From contig NW_025850773.1 of the NCBI RefSeq assembly GCF_002878395.1, positions 124,001 through 188,000 of the forward strand: 64,000 nt of DNA, given 5' to 3'. The stretch's first letter is position 1. The number at the start of each line of letters is the position of its first letter. The DNA is from Capsicum annuum. Taxonomy: Eukaryota > Streptophyta > Magnoliopsida > Solanales > Solanaceae. Under the pieces are notes generated by a model that saw nothing but the letters and a program-made list of their open reading frames with translations, did no database searches and was not told where the DNA came from. Of this stretch, positions 32,714 to 42,189 are shown in pieces. A program made the position numbers and the translations under genes.

Positions 32714-34480
32714 ATGACATCTTTATCTTCTTCTGCTATCTCACACCCCAATGACTCCTCCGCATCTTTCTCCACTTATATTTTTTTTCTCCCCACTGCC
32801 TATAAAATCCTTCCATTCTACCCACCATTCCAATCAAATTATCTGATTTATCCACCTGGACAAATTTCAAAAACCCTTTTTTCTCAAATTTTCCCTGGTC
32901 CTTAGTCCTTTCCCAACCCTACTTCACCAGTTTTAGTTCCTCTCCAAATTATTGACCCTGATGATTTTCCAATCGCTAATCTGGTTCACAAAAAATCATG
33001 ATCTTAACAAAAGAGAAAATATTCCTCTTCTCCTATTGTTGTTGAGGACCATGACCTTGTTGAGCCTCGTCCTTTTGTACCCTCTCCTAGAACTCCTCAC
33101 ACTCGCCATGAAAAGCAACAAAAAGAGGCATCTCTAGCTGAAGCACTTCAAGATAGAAATAGGAAGCGTGTTGTCACACCTGCTCCTCTTCCTCCATCTT
33201 TCTCTCAAGATGTGTTGCTTCACTCTGTGCACAAAGGCAAAATAATAAAATGCATTATTCCTAAACCCTCAGCCTTTCGTACTCTATATGCTACGCCAAA
33301 GTCCATACCTTCTTTAAGATCTTCATCCTATTCCAAATCTACTCCACTAAAATACCCCACTCATTTTAAGAAATAGGTCAACAAACTTGTTCCTTCTGAT
33401 TTCTCTAATTTTGAGGCACCTTCGGCTGCTTTTGTTTTGCAGGATCCAGACTTTGAGCTTAACATAACTTCTGTAGATCTTGACTCTCAAGTGGATAATG
33501 TTATTCACTTTAAAAAGTGTAAGTTATCTCGAGGATGAGTAGTCAATGGTTTTGGTGGCCCTGAGATGGGTCTTTTATTAATCAAATTGGAGGCACAGGG
33601 GTGGTCACACTTGTTTCTTCAAGGTGATCTCCAACAAAAGTTTGGGAAAATTAAGGTTTATGAATTCTATACTAATAGGGTCGCACTTGGAGAGATGTTT
33701 TCTACTATCGCTAAAGGGGTCACTATCAACCTAGTTGCTATCAATATTGCTAGGATTCTACACATTTTTATGGGGGGCTAGGGTTATTATGTCAAGTTTG
33801 CCTGGCCTCTGCTTGACAATCTTGTTTCTACCCTTGACATCTCTCAAAAATTTTCTAGTAAACCTCACCTTCTCAATCATCGTAGGGTTCTTAAGCGGGA
33901 GATGTCTCCTTTTCATCAACATTGATGTTGTCCACAAGATGATCACTCCTAGAACAGAACGTAGCATGATGGCAAATTTTCTTGATCTCACTCTTATGGA
34001 TTTTCTCGATACTAAAGTGCAAATTGACTTGCCTAGGCTTATTATTAAGCACATGCAGAGGGTCTTTCTCAAAGATATAAATGGTCATACCCATCCCTAT
34101 GAATTCTGGCTTGCTCCTATATTTGAGGATTTTTTGGTGCCTATTCAAGTTTGGTCTTTAGAGACCACCAATGATGTTATAAGGACGGTGAATCACATGG
34201 AACTACCTGTTTCATTGAGGAGTGTTGATAATACTATGAAAAGTTTAAGGAATGCTCTTGCTTCTAAGAAAACCAAGTTGGAGGCAGTTCAAGATGAACT
34301 GAAGGCTGCTCAGGTTGCTCATAATGCTGAAAAACTGGAAATTCTTGCTCAAATTACTTCTCTTTAAGCTGACATGGAGTGTGAAAGATCTGAAAATGCT
34401 GAGACTTTCCAAAAATTGACTCACCTGATTCCCTATGCTTCCTCCACTTAGTCCACTTCTTAGTACCTTAGGAATGATCT
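32714..34480 (+). pseudogene. COP-1 env-like ORF (putative plant transposon protein domain)
   Basis: Starts MTSLSSSAIS. The N-terminal third is Ser/Pro-rich and basic (PFVPSPRTPHTRHEK around 33080, ALQDRNRKRV). The conserved core spans about 33380-34160: AQGWSHLFLQGDLQQKFGKIKVYEFY (33595-33670), then after a shift ITPRTERSMMANFLDLTLMDFL and a LPRLIIKHMQRVFLKD helix (33945-34075), YEFWLAPIFEDFLVP. The C-terminus is a coiled coil (34215-34365; KSLRNALASKKTKLEAVQDE). One 210-residue frame (33735-34367) is still open. Function unknown in all SIRE elements. Confidence 0.75.
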
Positions 34481-34864
34481 CTCTTCTGTGTTTAGACTAT
34501 TTCATCTTTATCAGTTTTAGGTGTTGTTAGTTGTATCTTGCTCCTGAATGAAATATGCTTGCTTGCTTCTTTGGGTTCTACTCTTGTTCTTCTTAATACA
34601 TGTTGGTACTTTACTCTGAATTTTAATTGTTTTAGTGATAGCCCCAGTGGCTATGGATTATTAAACGTCATTCTTAGCCTTCACTTATTTAGGCCTAGCT
34701 TTTTGCTGTGTCAAAAGGGGGGAAAATAGATTGTGCAATGTTTATAACTCAAATGACTAACTTGTTTCATTCAAGTGTCCTCTTTTTTAATTCCTTTATT
34801 GAGTGTGTCAGGAATTTATAATAGATGTTATGATGCTGTAAACATGTAAACTTTTGTCATCATA

Positions 34865-34878
34865 AAAAAGGGGGAGTT
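34865..34878 (+). promoter_or_regulatory. COP-1 polypurine tract
   Basis: AAAAAGGGGGAGTTT-type run immediately before the LTR TG; standard copia plus-strand primer. Confidence 0.85.
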
Positions 34879-35722
34879 TGTTAAAGAGATGAAGTTTTGA
34901 TGATGGACATATGAATGAAACATGTTATTCATGTTGGTCCAAACATATGAAGAAAATAAAAGATACAGGCAAGGCTGATAAGCAAGCACATTTTAGATAT
35001 GCTCTCAACATTAATCAAGTACGGCAAAGACATTGAGGATAAGATAAATAAAACACCTAAAGTTGAGCTAGTAAAGGAGTCCTATCTAGACAAGGAGATT
35101 GAATACAAAGAGTGTAACTAACTGATAGAGCCCTACTGAAGAAAGAAGGCTAAATCATTTGAAGGATTTTATCAGAGTTGGCTTAAATAGAGAGACTAAC
35201 TTTCACAGTCATTCACGTACTGAAAAGAATAGTGCCAATCAGTAAATTAGTTCGACAGCTTGAAGAAGTCATAAGTAGAACTTGTTCCTTTTACTTAGAG
35301 TTAAAGGGTCATAAACTTTATGTAATAGGTTCTCGATTTTTATTGTACTTGAATTCTAGTCTCAGTGAAGTATAAACTGAGTTAGGATTAGTGTCTTCAA
35401 GTTGGGGAACTCAAAGACTTGAGAACACTTATCTTGGGAAGATTTGTGTTATTGTAGAAATAGGAGTTAGAGTTTAATTCCTAGTTTACAAGAGTCTTGT
35501 AATTTGTTGATTGTTGAGGCTCAAGAGTTTTAGTAGAATTGGGGTTAAATCCTGTAGAGATACAGTTCGTGGTTTTTTACACTTCTTTGAGCCGGTGTTT
35601 TCCACATAAAAATACTGTGTCTTTTAGTTGAATAGCTAAAGTGAAACACATTCGACTACTTGTTTCATTGATAGATAACTACTAGAGTAGAACAAGTAAA
35701 TCAGTAGGGAAGCATTCTAACA
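34879..35722 (+). repeat. COP-1 3' LTR
   Basis: 844 bases with perfect 5-base inverted ends TGTTA/TAACA. Alignable with the COP-2 5' LTR (38779-39682) over most of its length, for example GTCTCAGTGAAGTATAAACT at 35359 and its copy at 39318. The U3 lacks the obvious word arrays seen in the gypsy LTRs. Confidence 0.88.
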
Positions 35723-35739
35723 AAAGGTTATGTGAGTAT

Positions 35740-36320
35740 GAAGAACAAACTTAGTATGTTCAACAAAGGTATTATGTAAGTTTATACCTCCAGCAAAGAG
35801 ATCATGAATTATGACTTGAAACTCTTGAACTTGGGTAACAACTACTTTACATTCTACCATTTTAAAGTTTAAAATTTTGCCACTAAGAAGTTCTTCATTC
35901 CGACATCCTCTATTTTGTACTTATTTTTCAAAACATCCTAGAGCTTCTTAAAGGTCTTCATGTTGTCGTACACATTGTATAGATCATCTTGAAGCCCACT
36001 CAGAATGTAGTTTTTATATAAAAAATCTGAATGTTTTCAACCTTCATTCACTAAGATGAGTACTTTTTTTTTAAATTGATTTCGGTAATTCAGAAATACT
36101 TTTCATGATGAACTTTTACAGACTTAAAGTACTCAAGTAAAAGAACATCTTTTGATACTATTTTTTGAAGTCCACACCAGTATACTTTCCTGGTTTCTCT
36201 GTAGGTGTATGGAAGGAGCAGTATCAAATAACTCAAAGTAGTAATGTTAGATGCTACAATATTCGTCGTTCTATCATTGACTTGATTTTCCTTAGTTATT
36301 TTTCTATTACAAATTGACAA
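35740..36320 (-). pseudogene. COP-3 copia gag fragment
   Basis: Minus-strand translation gives a YKNYILSGLQDDLYNVY block, KTFKKL, KYKIEDVGMKNFLVAKF and KVVVTQ, the order of a copia gag (UBN2-type) polyprotein N-terminal region. Upstream on the same strand, RKVYWCGLQK and KDVLLLEYFKS echo the KFSGxDFKxW...FYL motif. Several shifts. Truncated by COP-1's LTR at the left; no zinc knuckle or protease follows. Different family from COP-1 and COP-2. Confidence 0.6.
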
Positions 36321-36329
36321 CCAATTTAG

Positions 36330-37400
36330 AATCTCATAATAATAACAATAAAGAATTAATCTTTATTCACTTATTTCTAGTTTGATCTTGAAGTTTGTAT
36401 ATTCTTCAAATCACCAATCAAATGAACTTTGACTCCTGAAGAAGATTTATATCTTCAAATCAGTATCAAGTTGGAACAGAGTTGGAAATCAAAGATTTTA
36501 ATCTCCAAAAATTAAAAGACATATCATAATAATTTTCTTAAGATTGTTATTTTTTGTATATAAGATTTACATTCAACAAGAATTTCAATCATAAATTCAA
36601 GAATAACAAAGAACTTCAAATTATTTTATGAAAAATAGAAAAATCATCAAGCAAGAGATGAAGATATAAAGATTCAAGTTCACCAAATTCACGGTATGTC
36701 CTTAAGAAAATTATTCCCCTCAAGTACCTGAGGTTATGAAATATATTATCCTAGGATAAAATGAATTACTTCAGTAAAATAGTGGTACCTTAAATTCTTC
36801 CGAACTACGAACACACTCAATGATTTGTAAATCATACTTAAGTTTTTAGGATAAAGAAGAGTTTTCACTTCAGAATTTTGTGTCAATACCTAAGGAAAAA
36901 TCAGGTATTTATAGACAAAAAAGTTTTGCTTCAGAAAGAAAGCAATGATTCGTGAAGAATTGCTCCTTTTTGAAACGACGGACCTATGTAGGCCCGAATA
37001 TGGCCCACGTACGACCGCATGTCGCATTGCCCACAAGCATAAAGTTCAGGGCTAAAATGTGTTGGCATGTGCGGACCTATGTGCGCAACACATGGCCTGA
37101 TGTGCCCACATCTCATGTTTTCATTTTTAAATAGTGAATTAAAGGATCACTTTTCTTTGAGGTGTTTTGACATATGCCTTCGCAAATGTAAAAAAAATTG
37201 CATCAAATTTTTGGATTAAAAAATCATCAACTCTTAAATTTTAAATGAATTTTATCCAAAAGATAATATCTTGACCTATTAAATTCAAATTCAAATTTGA
37301 AGCAGAGCCGAGTGACAACGACTACGGCGTGAGGCTTGTCTACTTCTTGTCTCACTATCCACATGAAAAAATGCTTTAATTACTAAGAACAAGAATGTCC
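36330..37400 (-). repeat. COP-3 probable 5' LTR
   Basis: Lies just upstream (minus strand) of the gag fragment, AT-rich, non-coding, with a TATA box GTCTATAAATACC at 36903-36915 (minus strand) and, directly upstream of it, a GC-rich word array at 36972-37110. The ends are not resolved: I find no clean TG/CA pair and only a doubtful primer site near 36325. Confidence 0.45.
36972..37110 (-). promoter_or_regulatory. U3 word array of COP-3
   Basis: Variants of GGACCTATGTRGGC, GGCCCACGTACG, GCATGTGCGG and CCTATGTGCG in both orientations within 140 bases, much more GC-rich than the flanks. TATA box lies 60 bases downstream on the minus strand. Confidence 0.45.
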
Positions 37401-37404
37401 TTTC

Positions 37405-37666
37405 TCCCACCAATTTGAAAGAAACACTCTTTAAAACATGAAAGCGCAATTCACACTTTCCTTTCATTTTTCATACACACTTCACTTAGAACCCAACATT
37501 CTTCACTTAGATTTTTTTATAAAAAATAATTTCATGTTTATTATATCAATGAATAGATTTTACTATGAAAAAGATATACTTTGTTATGTCTTGATTTTTT
37601 AAAACAACAACTTTGAATTGCCTATTTTTAATAAGAAAAACAAGTAAAATAATTGGGAGGGAGTAT
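37405..37666. mobile_element. Possible Stowaway-like MITE (weak)
   Basis: About 260 AT-rich bases bounded by CTCCCACCAATT at the left and AATTGGGAGGGAG followed by TA at the right, imperfect inverted ends of the Stowaway type. The left TA is not preserved. Non-coding. Confidence 0.35.
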
Positions 37667-37942
37667 AAGGTGTTAGTGTCATGTACACAATTATATGAGA
37701 ATCGATTGTAGCTACCAATTAACCACTACATTGATAAAACACAAAATTTTAAACTATTTTTTCGTCATCCAATTTTTTAATCTTACACATAATAATTTTT
37801 GTTTCACTACCCTATGTGAGTCGCAAGCATCCTACTATATCCAAAAGCATGGAACTAATAAATACTTCATGTTCATTTTAGTTAATTTCTTCATTTCAAA
37901 TTGAAAAATTTATTATTTTTAATTCATTTAAAAAAAATCATA
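37667..37942. other. AT-rich non-coding stretch
   Basis: No gene or repeat recognised. The 69-codon open frame at 37695-37904 has no known motif and AT-driven composition. Confidence 0.4.
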
Positions 37943-38127
37943 CTTTCTTTTACTGGCAACACTTAAATTTTAATTATTTATGTGACATAGTTAAGACCAC
38001 AAGATTAAAAGATATTTTAATACATTTGACATAGCTTTAGTTACACCACAAGATTCAAAACTCTTCTTTATTTTCTTAAACTTCATGATAAGTCAAAACA
38101 TGTTTATTCTTTTTGAAATAGAGGGAG
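37943..38127. mobile_element. Stowaway-like MITE
   Basis: 185 bases flanked by TA on both sides (37941-37942, 38128-38129). The right end TTTTTGAAATAGAGGGAG is the classical Stowaway terminus. The interior (ATTTATGTGACATAGTTAAG, ACCACAAGATTAAAAG) is self-complementary in outline and matches the style of Solanaceae Stowaway families. The left terminus is diverged. Confidence 0.55.
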
Positions 38128-38139
38128 TACAAAATATTC

Positions 38140-38432
38140 CCTTCTGTTGGTTTCCTTATTTGAGGTATTATTGTTTTTATTTTTCTAATTTCTTAGATTT
38201 TGAATTTATTATTATTTGCTATGTTCTTACTTTGATTATCGTATTATTTGTTCTTGCTATAAGTATTCTCTACTATTTTTCCTTTTTTACTTTTTAAATA
38301 TACTTAACTTGAGATGGAGGTTTATCAAAAACAGTCTCTGTCTTTATAAGGTAAGGATCAAATTGCATATGCACAACCCTCCCAGACACTATTTGTGGAA
38401 TTTCACTGACTATATTATTCTTATTGTTGTTC
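38140..38432 (+). mobile_element. SINE-like element, plus strand
   Basis: T-rich body followed by ATGGAGGTTTATCAAAAACA (38314), CTTTATAAGGTAAGGATC, CAACCCTCCCAGACACTATT, TGTGGAATTTCACTGACTAT and a short TTATTGTTGTT tail ending near 38432. This block order is the common Solanaceae SINE (TS/SolS-like) or RTE-type LINE tail. No internal ORF. Its 5' head is not resolved. Confidence 0.6.
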
Positions 38433-38483
38433 ATATAATAAAATATCGCCCTATATTTCTTCCTCCCAAAATGAGAGAATTAG

Positions 38484-38778
38484 AATAACAACAACAAAGT
38501 TGGTATAATTTCATAGTTAGGATCTAGGGAGGATGGATTGTACCCAACATTAGCCTACCTTATGAAGGTAGAAAAATTATTTTTCATAGACTCTTGGTTC
38601 AAATAAAACATATCAAACTCAAGTATGAAAATAAAATATAATAATTAAAAAATCATACTAATAATAAAAGAGAGGAACAATAACAACATGACAAACAAGG
38701 CGTAACTCAAGCAAAGTTAACAACATGTAATAAAAGTGAAGAATAAGATACTAGTAGAAAAAACTAGCAAAGCTCAAA
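38484..38778 (-). mobile_element. SINE-like element, minus strand
   Basis: Begins with AATAACAACAACAAAG (the reversed GTT tail), then the same blocks reversed: TAATTTCATAGTTAGGATCT, AGGGAGG, ACCTTATGAAGGTAG, GACTCTTGGTTCAAATAAA. It lies tail to tail with the copy at 38140-38432, 51 bases apart. The portion 38600-38778 is its A-rich body, cut off by the COP-2 LTR. Confidence 0.6.
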
Positions 38779-39682
38779 CATTTTAGGGAATGTAAAGTTT
38801 TGATGATGGACATATGAATGAAAAATATTGTGCAACCTATTCCACACAAGTGAAGAAAAAAGATTCACAGGCAAGACTACTGATAAGATGACACTGCGTA
38901 AAAATAGGAGTGGAGAAGTAACATGCTCTCAACACTTATCACATCAACTGAGTAGATGCAAAAAAGAGGATAAGTATCTAAAAGTTGAGTTGATCAAGGA
39001 TTCCTGCAAAGCAAAGAGATAGAAGAAAAGAGTCCTATTCAATCAAGGAGAGAGAGACCGCAGCAAAGAGGGAGTGCAACTACCTAGGAGTCCTATTGAT
39101 AATAGATGAATACTTCAACTATAGGACTCCAACATGAGTTGTCTTAAATACAACAAATGACATTTAGGTGTTTTACTCATGCACTGAAAAGATAGTCAAC
39201 AATCAGTAAATCAGTTCTATAACATGAAGGAGCTAGTGGACCAAACTAGTCCTTTATTTAGAATCATAGATTTTGTGTAATAGGATGGTCATTGAGTCAT
39301 ATTGAGTTGTAATCTCTAGTCTCAGTGAAGTATAAACTGAGTTAGGATTAACGTCTTCAAGTTAGTGAACTTAAAGACTTGGGAACACTTATCTTGGGAA
39401 GATTAGTGTTTTGTAGAAGTAGGAGTTAGAAGTTTCAATTTCTAGTTTACAAGAAGTCTTATAATTTGATGATTGTTGAGGCTCAAGAGTTAGAGTGAAA
39501 TTGGGGTTAAATCCTGTAGAGGTATAGGTCATGGTTTTTTACACCTTTCTTAAACCGGGTGTTTTCCATGTAAAAATAATGTGTTCAAGTTTTACTTTTG
39601 TGAACCACGTTAGCTTACTTGTTCCACAGATAGGCAAGTGTTAGAGTAAAATATTAAAATTGGTAAGGCACGTACTCTAACA
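38779..39682 (+). repeat. COP-2 5' LTR
   Basis: About 900 bases; shares most of its length with the COP-1 LTR and ends CTCTAACA. The first 12 bases are diverged, so the left boundary is approximate. Confidence 0.8.
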
Positions 39683-39684
39683 AG

Positions 39685-39696
39685 TGATATTAGAGC
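39685..39696 (+). promoter_or_regulatory. COP-2 primer-binding site (tRNA-iMet)
   Basis: TGATATTAGAGC matches 10 of 12 bases of TGGTATCAGAGC, the initiator-Met primer site usual in copia elements, two bases after the LTR end. Confidence 0.75.
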
Positions 39697-39744
39697 GAGG
39701 TTGTCTTAAATAAGGCTAGCACCTAAGAAAAGATCACAATAATA

Positions 39745-41565
39745 AATTCTGCACCTCCTACTAGTCATAGTGAAGGTTAGTCAACCACTAGACCTCCACT
39801 CTTTGATGGTTCTTACTTTATCTGGTGGAAAGCAAGGATGGAGATGTTCATCCAAGGTGAAGACTATGAATTATGGGATAGGATTACTGATGGTCCTACT
39901 ATTTCAATGAAGATGGTTGATGGTGAACAAGTAAAAAAAGTAAGGAGTGAAATTACTGCTGATGACTTGGTGGCATTAAGGAAAAATGCAAAAGCAAAGA
40001 ACATCCTCATACAATAGGGTGTCAACTTGCACCACTGCTAAGAAAATCTAGGATGCATTGGTTAATGCACGTGAGGGTACCTCTCAGGTAAGAAAATTTA
40101 GAATTTCCCTTCTTTTCACTGAGTATGAAGCATTAAAGATGAAGAAAAATGATATTTTGCATGAGATGATAACAAGACTTATTGCCTTAACAAATGAGCT
40201 AACTTTCTTGGGAAAAGTCATCACTGAGGAGGAATAAGTTGAAAAATTATTAAGGTTACTGCGAAAATCAAAATGAAATATTAACGTAACTGTAATTAGG
40301 GAGGCTAATAAGGATCTCACAAGTATTTCCCTAGATGAACTGGTTGGAAACTTGAGAACTTATAAAATAGAAGTTAATGGAACCAAAGAACAAGTAGTTC
40401 CTAAGAAAATCTTGGCATTGAAGGCTTCTGATAGTGATGATGAATTTAAACTTGATAAGGAACAAGTTGCCTTCATAACCAAGAACTTCAGTAAATTCTT
40501 TAAAAAGAAGAAGAGAACAAGTAGAAAGAAGCATTCAAATGATATCCAAATGGATACTACAAGTGTAGTGAGACTGATCATCAGATCAGAGACTATCCAG
40601 TCTGAGAAATAGAGTGGAAAAAGAAAAGGGCTGAAAAGAAATTGAAAGAAAAGACAAAAAGAAAGAAGGAACATCCAATGATAGCTGTTTGGGGGTCTGA
40701 CTCAGATGATGATGAGGCTGATGAAACTACATTCATGGTACTTGGAGATTCAGACTTAGATGAAGAAATGATGCTACTGAGGTAAGCATACTTGAACTTA
40801 CAGAAAAAACAACATTTGTTTTCTAAATCAAAACTTATTTCTTTGACGAGTGCACTAATTGATGATTTCCAAGAATTAACTTCAGATAAGGATGAGTTGT
40901 TCAACAGTTTTGCAAGCCTTAAATTTGATCTCATTGATTTAAAGGATTGTAAAGTCATAGTTGACAAGGAAACCTGCACCCTCAAGAAACATGTTGCAGA
41001 ACTTGATTCTTCTAATAATGATCTTAAGTCTGAAATCCTCAAATTGACTCTCACAAAAAATAGGAAAAAGTCCATGAATAAAGAATAAAAAATTGTTTAA
41101 CTTGAATTAGAAAACTGCAAACTAGAGTATAGTAATGCAGCTGACATAATAAACAAACTAAGTCAAGAAGTCTCTAAACTGAAACTTGATCTTGAAAGAT
41201 CTAATAGGTGGAAAAATTCAGCAAGAATTGTTCACAAATTGAGTGAAAGAATTCACAATGAAAATACAGGTTTGGGATTCCACAAAGGTAGTTCTGATCC
41301 TAAAGATTTATGTTATATTTGTGGCAACCTTGGAATCCAACCACTGAATGTCCAGCAGCTGCTAAAATCAGATCAAACAGTCAATACCTAGTAAATAAAT
41401 TCTCTCAGACCAAAAAGAAAAGAACTGGTTCAGGTCAGAGAAATAGGTTGCACTACTTATTGCCAGCATGGACTAGAAGAAATTTAATTCATCCTTTTAC
41501 TCACAAAATAGGACCCAAGCTTATCAGGGTTCTTAAATCTAACCATTGATTTTTTTTGTAGGAGA
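39745..41565 (+). pseudogene. COP-2 gag
   Basis: N-terminal RPPLFDGSYFIWWKARMEMF and GEDYELWDRITDGP (39790-39895) are typical of SIRE/Tork gag. 40352-40612 is open (FKKKKRTSRKKHS). A Cys/His knuckle is degenerate around 40567-40600 (C-x-DHQIRDYP). An acidic SDSDDDEADE segment (40696-40725) and a long coiled coil follow (40792-41088; SLTSALIDDFQELTSDKDEL). A second knuckle at 41309-41352 (CYICGN then TTECPAA) is split by a frameshift. Several stops. Confidence 0.8.
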
Positions 41566-41567
41566 AA

Positions 41568-41879
41568 GTGAAAGGAAGCAAAAGGAATTGGTACTTGGAT
41601 AGTGCTTGTTCAAGACATATGACTGATGATAAGAAAAAGTTCTTTTCACTCTTAAAAATCAATGAAGGAGAAGTTTCTTTTGGTAATGTAAAAAATGGAA
41701 TCATTACTGGAGTTAGAAAAATTAGCTCATTTGAGTCAAGAGCATTGGACTATGTCTATTTTGTAGAAGGATTGAAGAATAACCCGCTGAGCATTTCACA
41801 ACTGTGTGATAAAGATAATAAAGTTATTTTCACTTATGCAGGTGTCAAAGTCAAGAGAATGGACACCAAGGAGATTTAG
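41568..41879 (+). pseudogene. COP-2 protease (copia aspartic protease)
   Basis: Open for 103 residues: NWYLDSACSRHMTDDKKKF is the copia protease active-site region, with DSACS in place of the usual DSGCS/DSACS. It continues VSFGNVKNGIITGVRKIS and VEGLKNNPLSISQLCDKD. A stop at 41877 separates it from the pre-integrase. Confidence 0.85.
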
Positions 41880-42189
41880 AAACTGCTAAAAGATACAAAA
41901 ATGTACATAAAGCTGACATAATGGCAATACCAGGACCAGAATTGACTTTTCTAATACAATAGAAAATGATCCCCTCCTTTAGAACAGAAGACTTGGACAT
42001 ACAAGTCTGAAATAACTAAACATACTTTCCTCCAAAGATATGGTATTGGTATTACCCAAGACCAAGTTTAAGGAAGAAAAGTTATGTAGTGCTTATGTAA
42101 GAGAAAAGCAGGTAAGATCTTCTTTTAAGTTAAAGAACCATGTTAGCACTATCAAGTGCCTTAACCTGGTTCATATGGACCTGTGTGGA
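41880..42189 (+). pseudogene. COP-2 pre-integrase and integrase start
   Basis: KDTKMYIKLT, then RLGHTSLK-like (41985-42010, shifted) and a HMDLCG stretch at 42174-42189 just before the catalytic core. The last five bases, GTGGA (42185-42189), are the left copy of the CHR-C target duplication. Confidence 0.75.

Larger units (their letters stand above)
29456..35722 (+). mobile_element. COP-1: 5'-truncated SIRE-like copia element
   Basis: Ty1/copia pol in the order integrase, RT, RNase H (29456-32274), then a separate env-like ORF (32714-34480), a polypurine tract and a 3' LTR (34879-35722). The env-like ORF downstream of pol and the RT sequence are typical of the SIRE lineage. The 5' LTR, gag and protease are absent. 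COP-2 is a relative with similar LTRs. Confidence 0.85.

Noticed and set aside
33758..34148. Minus-strand open frames of 85-104 codons
   Set aside because: Shadows of the COP-1 env-like ORF with no independent motif.
37695..38297. Short hydrophobic open frames
   Set aside because: AT-driven composition across MITE and SINE-like sequence; no start context or motif.
40593..41075. 160-codon minus-strand open frame
   Set aside because: Antisense to the COP-2 gag coiled coil (40792-41088) and acidic region; composition is Ser/Phe-rich as expected from reverse reading of Lys/Asp/Glu-rich codons.
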